This document shows, in pieces, positions 1 through 5,670 of a stretch of DNA of 8,970 nucleotides. Location: contig JAFWGD010000092.1 of assembly GCA_017515355.1 (NCBI GenBank), positions 1 to 8,970 of the forward strand, read 5' to 3'. The stretch is from Coriobacteriales bacterium (GTDB lineage Bacteria; Actinomycetota; Coriobacteriia; Coriobacteriales; CADBOM01). The notes under the pieces are model-generated. The model was not told where the DNA came from. It was given only the letters and a program-made list of their open reading frames with translations, and did not search any database. The position numbers were made by a program, and so were the translations under genes. Each line of letters opens with the position of its first letter. Positions within the stretch are counted from its first letter, which is position 1.

Positions 1-75
1 AAAGTCTTTTTCTCGCTCAAATAATCCATATTGGCGATAACCTAAATGAGTATCTGCTAAATGTGCAAATTTCAT
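1..75 (-). CDS. mre11: Mre11 DNA repair nuclease, N-terminal 25 residues only (runs off the window)
   Basis: Read on the minus strand from the ATG at 75-73, the frame is open to base 1 and begins MKFAHLADTHLGYRQ, continuing GLFEREKDF. This is the N-terminus of the Mre11/SbcD metallophosphoesterase. The D-x-H of LADTHLG supplies the first two metal ligands of the nuclease centre. Mre11 works with Rad50 in processing double-strand breaks, and in archaea it is commonly encoded with herA and nurA, as the herA fragment just upstream shows here. A Shine-Dalgarno-like GAAGGT lies a few bases before the start. Only the first 25 codons are present, so nothing can be said about the rest. Identification rests on a short but highly characteristic motif plus gene context. 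Confidence 0.85.
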   Translation of the reverse strand, partial: MKFAHLADTHLGYRQYGLFEREKDF

Positions 76-153
76 TATATTACCTTCTAAATTTTTCGTA
101 TATAACCAATTTAAACACTTAACTAAGCATTTAATGTGTAATGGTATATTCTA

Positions 154-165
154 TTTTATATATAA
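154..165 (-). promoter_or_regulatory. Candidate archaeal TATA box for mre11
   Basis: On the minus strand the herA-mre11 gap contains TTATATATAAAA, which resembles the archaeal box A element bound by TATA-binding protein. It lies about 80 bases before the mre11 start. Transcription starting some 25 bases downstream would give a leader of roughly 55 bases. The whole gap is AT-rich, so a chance match is quite possible. The oligo-T runs behind herA favour a separate promoter for mre11. Confidence 0.4.
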
Positions 166-227
166 TGGTTTGCCAAGAGAGCATTTGAAACCTAATAAAT
201 ATTGATTTAACAATCTAAAAATTATTT

Positions 228-248
228 AAAAAAAGTTAAGAAAAAAAA
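228..248 (-). terminator. Oligo-T terminator after herA
   Basis: Immediately after the herA stop the minus strand reads a run of eight T, a short spacer (CTTAAC) and a run of seven T, with no hairpin. Archaeal RNA polymerase terminates on such hairpin-free oligo-T tracts. This suggests herA transcripts end here and that mre11 uses its own promoter. Confidence 0.5.
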
Positions 249-256
249 TTATGGGA

Positions 257-892
257 TTAATAATCATATCCCATGTCTAGAAGTTCATCTTCCTGTTCCT
301 TAATTTCAGCCTCATCATCCTTTTGTGAGTTGATGAAATGTGAAACAATGTCCATGTCATCACCATGACGACGACCTTTGAACTTGTCTATTTTCACTAA
401 AGTAGGTACCTTTGTCATCAAACCCAATACAATGGCTTCCCCTACGTTCAATGAAGGCAACTGATTAATCAGGTCCTGTGAAAGGCTTTCACTGGCTGAT
501 TGCACGTGCCTTTGGTCTTCAGGTTCGACAAGCCTTAGGATGATCATGTTGTTCATCTGTGACAAAGCGTCATGGTCAACGGTTTTCGGTGACTGGCTTA
601 CCAGACACAAACCCAATCCGAATTTACGGCCTTCTCTTGCAACCCTTTGAATCCAACGTTTGGAATCGCTATCTCGTCTGTTTGGAGCGAGAATGTGAGC
701 TTCCTCAAGAATGAAGAATACTGAATTGTCCATTAATTCCTTTTTGTTTCCATTATGGGCAGCTTCCTTAGATCTTTGAAGGGAATTCCTCAAGATATGG
801 CTTACGAGTACACTGGCCACTGATTCATCCACCTGACTCAAATCAAGAACATTCGCATGGCCCTTTTTTATGCCTGTCATCCTCATGATCAT
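257..892 (-). CDS. herA: HerA DNA-translocating ATPase, C-terminal part (5' end lost at the junction)
   Basis: HerA is a hexameric FtsK/HerA-family ATPase that pumps DNA and, with the NurA nuclease, makes the 3' tails needed for archaeal recombination. The fragment starts near the conserved GHANVLDLSQVDE segment. It then has the Walker B region FFILEEAHIL (E-E replaces D-E, as in HerA), the segment VSQSPKTVDHDALSQMNN that follows it, IILRLVEPEDQRHV, and LPSLNVGEAIVLG near the end. The acidic tail (DDEAEIKEQEDE) closes the protein. The HAS-barrel domain and Walker A loop expected in the first half (the family is usually about 500 residues) are missing, because the sequence switches to a different genome at about 876-893. 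The apparent ATG at 892 is therefore not a real start. Codon use is AT-rich, unlike everything to the right. Only the 5' side is lost: the stop codon is present and mre11 follows in the expected order. Confidence 0.85.
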   Translation of the reverse strand: MIMRMTGIKKGHANVLDLSQVDESVASVLVSHILRNSLQRSKEAAHNGNKKELMDNSVFFILEEAHILAPNRRDSDSKRWIQRVAREGRKFGLGLCLVSQSPKTVDHDALSQMNNMIILRLVEPEDQRHVQSASESLSQDLINQLPSLNVGEAIVLGLMTKVPTLVKIDKFKGRRHGDDMDIVSHFINSQKDDEAEIKEQEDELLDMGYDY

Positions 893-1436
893 CCACAGCC
901 CTCAGCCTTGGCGCGAGGTCAACAAATCGGAGGACAGGTTCTACGAGGGCAACATCGAGGCATGGCGCGCGCTCGAGGACGCATACAAGGCCGGCAAGCT
1001 GCGTGCGATCGGAGTGTCGAACTTCCTCGAGGGCGACCTCGACAACATCATCGAGAATTGCGAGATCAAGCCGATGGTCAACCAGATTCTCGCGCACATC
1101 TCCAACACTCCCTTCGAGCTCATCGAGTATTGCCAGGCCAACGACATCGTGGTCGAGGCGTATTCGCCCATCGCTCACGGCGAGGCGTTCAAGAACGAGG
1201 CGATCAAGGCCATGGCGGCCAAGTACGGCGTCTCCGTGGCTGCGCTCTGCGTGCGCTACACGCTGCAACTAGGTACGGTCTCGCTGCCGAAGACCGCCAA
1301 TCCAGATCACATGCGCGACAATGCCAACGTCGACTTCGTCATCTCCGACGAGGACATGGAGGCGCTTAGGAACATCGAGCACATCAAGGACTACGGAGAG
1401 CACAGCTTCTTCCCGGTCTATGGTGGCTCGTTCTAG
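870..1436 (+). CDS. Aldo/keto reductase, C-terminal two-thirds (5' end lost at the junction)
   Basis: This encodes part of an NAD(P)H-dependent aldo/keto reductase, a TIM-barrel enzyme reducing carbonyls to alcohols, of the 2,5-diketo-D-gluconate reductase-like group. Visible family motifs are LMIIHSPQPW (its His is the fourth member of the catalytic Asp-Tyr-Lys-His tetrad), GKLRAIGVSNF, the NQI strand, VVEAYSPIAHGE, and the cofactor phosphate-binding segment VSLPKTANPDHMRDN. The first roughly 95 residues, with the catalytic Asp, Tyr and Lys, are absent. The ATG at 870 falls in or before the contig junction and is not a true start; real homology begins near 882. The stop is followed after 18 bases by the MoaE-like gene with its own AAGGGAG site, so the two may share a transcript. 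The physiological substrate cannot be told. Confidence 0.85.
   Translation: MPVILMIIHSPQPWREVNKSEDRFYEGNIEAWRALEDAYKAGKLRAIGVSNFLEGDLDNIIENCEIKPMVNQILAHISNTPFELIEYCQANDIVVEAYSPIAHGEAFKNEAIKAMAAKYGVSVAALCVRYTLQLGTVSLPKTANPDHMRDNANVDFVISDEDMEALRNIEHIKDYGEHSFFPVYGGSF
876..893. other. Junction between an archaeal-like and an actinobacterial-like sequence
   Basis: Left of this point the DNA is AT-rich and reads as herA on the minus strand. Right of it the DNA is GC-rich and reads as an aldo/keto reductase on the plus strand. HerA similarity runs at least to its GHANVLDL segment (minus strand, about 840-872). Aldo/keto reductase similarity begins at LMIIHSPQPW (from 882). Both genes are cut inside conserved domains and the composition changes within a few bases. 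There is no terminal repeat, integrase gene or transposase gene. The most likely cause is a chimeric assembly or ligated fragments, and the precise breakpoint cannot be fixed from sequence alone. Confidence 0.8.
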
Positions 1437-1454
1437 AGATGAAGGGAGCGCAAG

Positions 1455-1868
1455 ATGAGCCAAATGCCTTCGATCGATCAATGGCTGGCAGAGGCCAAGG
1501 CCTCGCCCGAGGCGGCCGAGATCGGCATGTACCTAACCCATAACGGCGTGGTGAGGATCACGCCGAAAAAGCAGGTGCGCGCGCAAACCGAAGAGGAGCG
1601 CGCGGCTGGCGAGGCGCTCGGCGAGGTGGCATCCGTCGACTTCTCCTACGACGCCGAAGGGCTGGAGAAGGCGATTGCAGAGGCCAAGACCTGGCCTGGC
1701 GTCCATTACGTGCGCGTATGGCTCAACGAGGGCACGCTGAAGGTGGGCGACTCGCTGATGTACGTCCTGATCGGAGCTGATATCAGGCCGAATGCGATCG
1801 ATGCGCTGCAAAGACTCGTAGGGAACATCAAGGAGAATCTCGTCGTCGAGCACGAGAACTACGCATAG
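1455..1868 (+). CDS. Divergent MoaE-like protein (molybdopterin synthase large-subunit homologue)
   Basis: A 137-residue protein with a good ribosome site (AAGGGAG, six bases before the ATG). The C-terminal half resembles MoaE, the catalytic subunit that inserts dithiolene sulfur into cyclic pyranopterin monophosphate: GVHYVRVWLNEGTLKVGDSL matches the MoaE strand ending in G-x-L-x-V-G-D/E, and DIRPNAIDALQRLVGNIKENL matches the helix that in MoaE holds the HR pair and the active-site lysine. The N-terminal half (MYLTHNGVVR around residue 25) is unlike standard MoaE. Where MoaE has His-Arg this protein has Ile110-Arg111. Lys126 may stand for the first catalytic lysine, but the second lysine (WKKE in MoaE) is replaced by EHE. 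No MoaD is seen in the window. The molybdate-transport and moaA/moaC genes downstream support a molybdenum-linked role. Whether it is an active synthase is uncertain. Confidence 0.6.
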   Translation: MSQMPSIDQWLAEAKASPEAAEIGMYLTHNGVVRITPKKQVRAQTEEERAAGEALGEVASVDFSYDAEGLEKAIAEAKTWPGVHYVRVWLNEGTLKVGDSLMYVLIGADIRPNAIDALQRLVGNIKENLVVEHENYA

Positions 1869-1906
1869 CGGCCGGCTTCACGGCCAGTCGCATTGGAAGC
1901 GATCAA

Positions 1907-1938
1907 CGGAGGCGCTGCGCGTGTTCGCAGCGCCTCCG
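1907..1938 (+). terminator. Strong hairpin after the MoaE-like gene
   Basis: A perfect 13-base-pair GC-rich stem, C-GGAGGCGCTGCG pairing with CGCAGCGCCTCC-G, closes a six-base loop (1920-1925). It starts about 38 bases after the stop codon. The following CTTGCTATTCTGTCT is only moderately T-rich, so termination may be incomplete. A smaller GGCCG/CGGCC hairpin (1870-1885) precedes it. The pair separates this unit from the modA promoter. Confidence 0.7.
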
Positions 1939-1964
1939 CTTGCTATTCTGTCTCGCGAATATAC

Positions 1965-1996
1965 TTGACTTAAAATTATTTTAATTAGAGAATAAT
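1965..1996 (+). promoter_or_regulatory. Candidate promoter for modA
   Basis: An AT-rich island in otherwise GC-rich DNA holds a -35 like TTGACT (1965-1970). A -10 candidate, GAGAAT (1988-1993), follows after 17 bases. The better -10 word AATAAT (1991-1996) is 20 bases away, which is long. The island lies just past the hairpin at 1907-1938 and about 65 bases before the modA start, where a promoter is expected. The exact -10 is uncertain. Confidence 0.5.
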
Positions 1997-2000
1997 TAAA
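1971..2000. promoter_or_regulatory. Inverted repeat over the modA promoter, possible operator
   Basis: AATTATT (1974-1980) and AATAATT (1991-1997) are perfect inverted copies separated by ten bases. With flanking bases the arms extend to TAAAATTATT and AATAATTAAA, matching at eight of ten positions. The repeat spans the spacer and the -10 of the candidate promoter, where a repressor would block transcription. A molybdate- or metal-responsive regulator is plausible from context, but the site does not clearly match the E. coli ModE sequence. Chance symmetry in AT-rich DNA is a real alternative. Confidence 0.35.
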
Positions 2001-2061
2001 TCAGCAGCGCGCCCGAACCGAGTCAAAGGGCGCAAGACAGTACCAAACTAGGAGGCAATTG

Positions 2062-2943
2062 ATGAAGAAGATTTTCGCAGTCGTGCTGTCGCTCGTCGTA
2101 GCTCTTTCGCTGGCTTGCGTGGCGCTTCTCGGCGGATGCTCGGGCAAGAAGGCAACCGAGGTCCCGACCGAGGACGTAACGCTCCAGATCTACGCGGCGA
2201 ACTCGCTCTCGAAGGCGATGGAGGAGGCCCAGACACTCTTCAACCAGCAGCATCCCAACGTCACCTTCGCGGACACCCAGTACAAGAGCTCCGGCGAGCT
2301 CAACTCGATGCTCGAGGCTGGCGGTCAGGCCGACCTGCTGATCAGCGCATCCGCAGGCAAGATGGATGATGCCGAGGCCGCTGGCTATGTCGATCCCGAG
2401 AGCCGCACCACGATGTTCAAGAACGATCTCGTTATGGTCACCGCTGCCAGCAACGAAGCCATCACCGAGGTGACCCTCGATGACATCGCGTCGGGCAAGT
2501 ACACGATCGCCGTCGGCGATGACTCCGTGCCCGCCGGCAACTATGCCAACCAGTCCCTTTCCACCGTCGGCTGCTTTGTCGATCCCGATGGCAAGACCGG
2601 CTCCGAGAGCGCTGGCAAGGCCAATGGAACCGACGCCTATGCCGGGACCCCGATCGATGGCAAGGTGGTCACCGACACCAGCGTCGGCAACGTCTGCAAG
2701 CATGCTGAGTCTGGCGATGTCGACATTGCGTTCGTCTACACCTCCGATGTCTATCGCTTCGGCGGCGTCAAGGTCGTCGGCACCGTTGCAGCCGATACCC
2801 ACAAGGACATCGTCTATCCTGCTGCCGTCATCGCCAACTCCGCCAACTCCCAGGCTGCACAGGCCTTCATCGACTGGTGCCTGACCGACGAGGGCGCTCA
2901 GGAGATCTGGCAGAAGTGGGGATTCGAGCTCGCTGGCGAGTAA
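2062..2943 (+). CDS. modA: Molybdate ABC transporter, substrate-binding lipoprotein ModA
   Basis: ModA captures molybdate (and often tungstate) outside the membrane and hands it to the ModB channel. The 293-residue protein begins MKKIFAVVLSLVV, a lipoprotein signal ending in the lipobox LGGC with Cys26 as the anchored residue. Family landmarks follow: AANSLSKA (45-52), the KSSGELNSMLEAGGQADLL stretch with the oxyanion-binding serine region and LISAS after it, NDLVMV, VPAGNYA (156-162), SGDVDIAFVYTSDVY (to 231) and IVYPAAVI near the end. Start choice: AGGAGG at 2050-2055 lies six bases before the ATG at 2062. The TTG one codon upstream gives only one extra residue and poorer spacing. The gene has its own candidate promoter and is closed by a strong terminator at 2993-3029, so it is partly uncoupled from modBC. 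Confidence 0.93.
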   Translation: MKKIFAVVLSLVVALSLACVALLGGCSGKKATEVPTEDVTLQIYAANSLSKAMEEAQTLFNQQHPNVTFADTQYKSSGELNSMLEAGGQADLLISASAGKMDDAEAAGYVDPESRTTMFKNDLVMVTAASNEAITEVTLDDIASGKYTIAVGDDSVPAGNYANQSLSTVGCFVDPDGKTGSESAGKANGTDAYAGTPIDGKVVTDTSVGNVCKHAESGDVDIAFVYTSDVYRFGGVKVVGTVAADTHKDIVYPAAVIANSANSQAAQAFIDWCLTDEGAQEIWQKWGFELAGE

Positions 2944-2963
2944 GCGCAAGAGCGTGATCTCTC

Positions 2964-2981
2964 CGCCATAGAGATATGGCG
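2964..2981 (+). other. Short hairpin with GNRA loop behind modA
   Basis: CGCCATA and TATGGCG form a perfect seven-base-pair stem closed by GAGA, a member of the very stable GNRA tetraloop class. It lies 20 bases after the modA stop and 12 bases before the terminator hairpin. It has no T tract of its own, so it is more likely to protect the modA mRNA 3' end or to take part in alternative folding than to terminate. Confidence 0.55.
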
Positions 2982-2992
2982 TTGCTGAGTTA

Positions 2993-3029
2993 TGCGGCCC
3001 GATTGGAAATCCGATCGGGCCGCAGTTTT
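2993..3029 (+). terminator. Intrinsic terminator between modA and modB
   Basis: A 14-base-pair stem (2993-3006 with 3011-3024, one G-T pair) contains the arms TGCGGCCCGAT and ATCGGGCCGCA, closes a four-base loop, and is followed by GTTTT. This is a textbook rho-independent terminator. It should end most modA transcripts and lower modBC relative to modA, as suits a binding protein needed in excess. It also rules out the long-frame start at 2992 for modB. Confidence 0.85.
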
Positions 3030-3064
3030 CCCGCTTTTGCAGGGCATTCGCTGCTTCCGCAGCT

Positions 3065-3092
3065 TTGATGCCGCCGCAAAGTGGTCTATACT
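3065..3092 (+). promoter_or_regulatory. Candidate promoter for modBC
   Basis: TTGATG (3065-3070, four of six consensus bases) and TATACT (3087-3092, five of six) are 16 bases apart. Transcription would start near 3099, shortly before the modB start. Since a strong terminator lies just upstream, a separate promoter for modBC makes sense. Confidence 0.5.
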
Positions 3093-3141
3093 TCTTCAAG
3101 TCTATTGTTGTGAAGGCATAATGCCCGCCGAAAGGTTTCCG

Positions 3142-4482
3142 ATGCGCAAGCGCCTCATATGCATATTCGCGGCTCTGGTGCTCGTCGCAAGCACGCTGCT
3201 TGCGCCGTGCGCTTGGGCTGAGGAGATGCAGCCGGCTGAAGGCGAGATGACGATTTCGGCTGACAACCTCTCCGCCGTCATCGGCGGCTGTGCGTTTGGC
3301 ATCAACGACTTCGAACGCGCCTCTGCGGGCAGCAATGCCAAGATCGGAGGAGCATATCACGGCTACGTCTATCTGATTGGCGAGAAGACCAGCGATCTGA
3401 TGGTGATTGCAACCAGAGGCGCTACCGTCGTCTACATCGATGCGGAGGCTGCGCAATCCGCTGGCTACGAGGTTTCCTCGGAGGCGGACCAGGAGCAGCT
3501 CAAGTCCTACGTCGTGGCGCTCGATGAGGCGAACGCCAGCGGCGGGCTCAAGATATCGACCAGCGCCCCGTGGTACTTTACCACAGACAGTTCGATCGAC
3601 ATCGATGGTGTGCGCTACACCTTCGCTGAGAGCATCGACGGCAAGCGCTACAACTGCGTGATCGGCACCGATGGATCCGACATCACGGGTTCCTCCAAGC
3701 CCACGCATGCGCTCTTCGCCTCGCTGGTCAAAGCGGAGGACACTGCGATCCTCGCCCAACCAGGCCTCTTCGAGCGCTTCAATTCGTTCCTCTCCAACCT
3801 AGACTGGTCACCGCTGTGGGTGACGCTCAAGACGACCCTCACAGCGATCGTCTTCGTCTTCATCCTTGGCCTTTTGGCTGGCTACTTCTGTCTGCGCATC
3901 TCGCCGCGCAAGCGCGACATCTTCGATGCGATCTTCACCATCCCGATGGTCCTTCCGCCAACTGTTTGCGGCTTTTTGCTTTTGCTCGCGCTAGGCAACA
4001 ACACCGGGCTTGGCCGTTGGTTCATCGACATTGGATTCCCGCTGATCTTCAGCTGGCCGGCAACGGTCATCGCGGCAACGGTCGTCGCATTCCCGCTGAT
4101 GTATCGCAGCGCCCGCGGTGCTTTCGAGGCGCTCGACCCGAACATGCTCGATGCGGCGCGCACGCTTGGCTGGAGCGAGAGCCGCATATTCTTCAAGCTC
4201 ATGCTCCCGCTGGCGTGGAGCTCGATCGCAGCTGGCACCGTGCTCGCGTTCGCACGTGCTCTCGGCGAGTTCGGCGCCACGCTCTTCTTGGCGGGCAACT
4301 ATCTCGGCATCACGCGAACCATCCCGATCGCGATCTACTTCGAATGGATGAATGGCAACACCGACATCGCGATCTTCTGGACGATAATCATCCTGATCGT
4401 CAGCTTCCTGGTGATTCTCTTCATCAATCTCTGGGGGCGCAGGACGACCAAGTACCGTCAGGTGGAGGTGGACGATGCTTGA
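3142..4482 (+). CDS. modB: Molybdate ABC transporter permease ModB with an extra exported N-terminal domain
   Basis: The last 220 residues (225-446) are a ModB permease that forms the molybdate channel. They begin LWVTLKTTLTA, include FTIPMVLPPTVCGFLLLLALG, and carry the EAA loop EALDPNMLDAARTLGW (from about 329) that docks on the ATPase. About five hydrophobic spans are visible. The first part is unusual: a signal peptide (MRKRLICIFAALVLVA, likely cut after AWA at residue 26) and then about 190 residues rich in Gly, Ser, Ala and acids that I do not recognise. This segment would lie outside the membrane. Ordinary ModB is about 220-230 residues, so this is roughly double. Start choice: the ATG at 3142 follows GAAAGG by six bases. 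The ATG at 3121 (GAAGG, four bases) is also possible and adds seven residues. A start at 2992 would lie inside the terminator. The gene overlaps modC by eight bases. Confidence 0.9.
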   Translation: MRKRLICIFAALVLVASTLLAPCAWAEEMQPAEGEMTISADNLSAVIGGCAFGINDFERASAGSNAKIGGAYHGYVYLIGEKTSDLMVIATRGATVVYIDAEAAQSAGYEVSSEADQEQLKSYVVALDEANASGGLKISTSAPWYFTTDSSIDIDGVRYTFAESIDGKRYNCVIGTDGSDITGSSKPTHALFASLVKAEDTAILAQPGLFERFNSFLSNLDWSPLWVTLKTTLTAIVFVFILGLLAGYFCLRISPRKRDIFDAIFTIPMVLPPTVCGFLLLLALGNNTGLGRWFIDIGFPLIFSWPATVIAATVVAFPLMYRSARGAFEALDPNMLDAARTLGWSESRIFFKLMLPLAWSSIAAGTVLAFARALGEFGATLFLAGNYLGITRTIPIAIYFEWMNGNTDIAIFWTIIILIVSFLVILFINLWGRRTTKYRQVEVDDA

Positions 4483-5602
4483 GGTAGCGGTCAAGAAGGA
4501 CTGGGGCTCGTTCAAGCTCGACGTGGCCTTCGAAGCGGGCAACGAGACGGTCGGCTTCCTTGGCGCCTCCGGATGCGGCAAGTCGCTGACGCTGCGCTGC
4601 ATCGCGGGCATTGAGCACCCCGACGAGGGCAAGATCGTCGTCAACGGGCAGACCTTCTTCGATAAGGCAAAGGGCAAGAAGGCGCGCGTCGACCTCACCC
4701 CGCAGGAGCGCAAGACGGCGCTGCTCTTCCAGAATTACATGCTCTTCCCGAATATGACGGTCGAGCAGAACGTGCTCGCCGGCATCTCGAAGGAAGTCGC
4801 CCAATCGCAGCGTAACGCGATAGTGGATGAGCAGCTTCATCGCTTTGGCCTCATCGGCCTGGGCGGTCGCTATCCCAGCCAGCTTTCCGGTGGCCAGCAG
4901 CAGCGCGTTGCGCTCGCGAGGATGCTCGCAGCTCAGCCTGCGATCCTCATGCTCGACGAGCCCTTCTCCGCGCTCGACGCGCACCTCAAGAGCGCTCTGG
5001 AGCAGAACCTCATCGGACTCTTCAAGGAGTTCGAAGGGACGATCCTCTACGTCAGCCATGACATCGACGAGGCGTTCAGGTTCTGCGACCGCATCGCAGT
5101 GGTCGATGCGGGTTCGATCAGCGAGCTCGGCTCCAAGGAGGATATCGTATACAACCCGCAGAGCCTCGCCGCGGTCAAGCTCTCCGGCTGCAAGAACACC
5201 ACCGCCGCCGAGTACGTCTCCGACAGCGAGCTCTACCTGCCTGACTGGGGCATCGGTCTTTACAGCGACAAGCCCGTTCCGCGCGATGTCAAGTGGTTCG
5301 GCGTCCGAGCATTCTTCCTACGCCGCGCCACCGAGCCAGGCCCGAACGTCTTCCGCGTGCGTGCCGATCGCGTCAGCGACTCCCGTTTCGAACGTTCGGT
5401 CATGCTCTCGTTCCTCGACCCGCGCATGAGCGATCAGATGGAGAAGGACATCGCCGAGGAAGAGGAGTCGATGAAATTCCTCAAGCTCCATATCCAATGG
5501 AAGGTCGACAAGCTCGCCGTGCCTGCGGACGAGTTGCCCGAAGTGGGCGACGAGTTCCTCATCGAGATTCCGTCCAGCGCGATGTACATGGTCACGAGGT
5601 AG
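4475..5602 (+). CDS. modC: Molybdate ABC transporter ATPase ModC
   Basis: ModC hydrolyses ATP on the cytoplasmic side to drive molybdate through ModB. The 375-residue protein shows Walker A GASGCGKS (30-37), the Q-loop glutamine Q86 in LLFQNYMLFPNMTV, the ABC signature LSGGQQQRVALARML (137-151), Walker B AILMLDEPFSALD (156-168) and the switch histidine H195 in YVSHDIDEAF. A C-terminal region of about 150 residues includes LSGCKNTTAAEYV and GVRAFFLRR, like the accessory regulatory domain of molybdate and sulfate importer ATPases, then a short acidic stretch (KDIAEEEES) before the final beta-rich part. GGAGG lies six bases before the ATG. The start overlaps the modB stop by eight bases, so translation is probably coupled. 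No terminator is obvious before moaA. Confidence 0.93.
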   Translation: MLEVAVKKDWGSFKLDVAFEAGNETVGFLGASGCGKSLTLRCIAGIEHPDEGKIVVNGQTFFDKAKGKKARVDLTPQERKTALLFQNYMLFPNMTVEQNVLAGISKEVAQSQRNAIVDEQLHRFGLIGLGGRYPSQLSGGQQQRVALARMLAAQPAILMLDEPFSALDAHLKSALEQNLIGLFKEFEGTILYVSHDIDEAFRFCDRIAVVDAGSISELGSKEDIVYNPQSLAAVKLSGCKNTTAAEYVSDSELYLPDWGIGLYSDKPVPRDVKWFGVRAFFLRRATEPGPNVFRVRADRVSDSRFERSVMLSFLDPRMSDQMEKDIAEEEESMKFLKLHIQWKVDKLAVPADELPEVGDEFLIEIPSSAMYMVTR

Positions 5603-5627
5603 TGCAGCGGCAGCGCTTTCTCCAAGA

Positions 5628-5638
5628 TGGTATATAAT
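5628..5638 (+). promoter_or_regulatory. Candidate -10 element upstream of moaA
   Basis: The 68-base modC-moaA gap contains TATAAT (5633-5638) inside TGGTATATAAT. A TG two bases before TATATA gives the look of an extended -10. I see no good -35. It would start a transcript near 5645 with a leader of about 26 bases, allowing moaA and moaC to be made without modBC. No Moco-sensing riboswitch could fit in so short a leader. Confidence 0.5.
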
Positions 5639-5670
5639 AGTCGTTCACGAATAATGAATGGGGGCTTTGC

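Noticed and set aside
1..880. Recent horizontal transfer of archaeal DNA into the bacterium
   Set aside because: Not excluded, but both genes are broken at the join and no mobile-element gene or end is present, so a chimeric contig is simpler.
843..1369. Overlapping frames at the left end of the bacterial part (843-1268 minus, 857-1369 plus)
   Set aside because: Arg- and Ala-rich shadows of the aldo/keto reductase frame, which alone shows family motifs.
2992..3141. Longer modB start at 2992
   Set aside because: It lies in the terminator stem, before the candidate promoter, and would bury the signal peptide behind some 50 unrelated residues.
2023..3759. Long minus-strand open frame of 578 codons across modA and modB
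   Set aside because: It is the antisense of two clear molybdate transporter genes and runs through their terminator and promoter. It has no recognisable domain and is explained by GC-rich codon bias.
5603..5670. Moco riboswitch before moaA
   Set aside because: The gap is far too short for the known Moco RNA motif and shows no matching stems.
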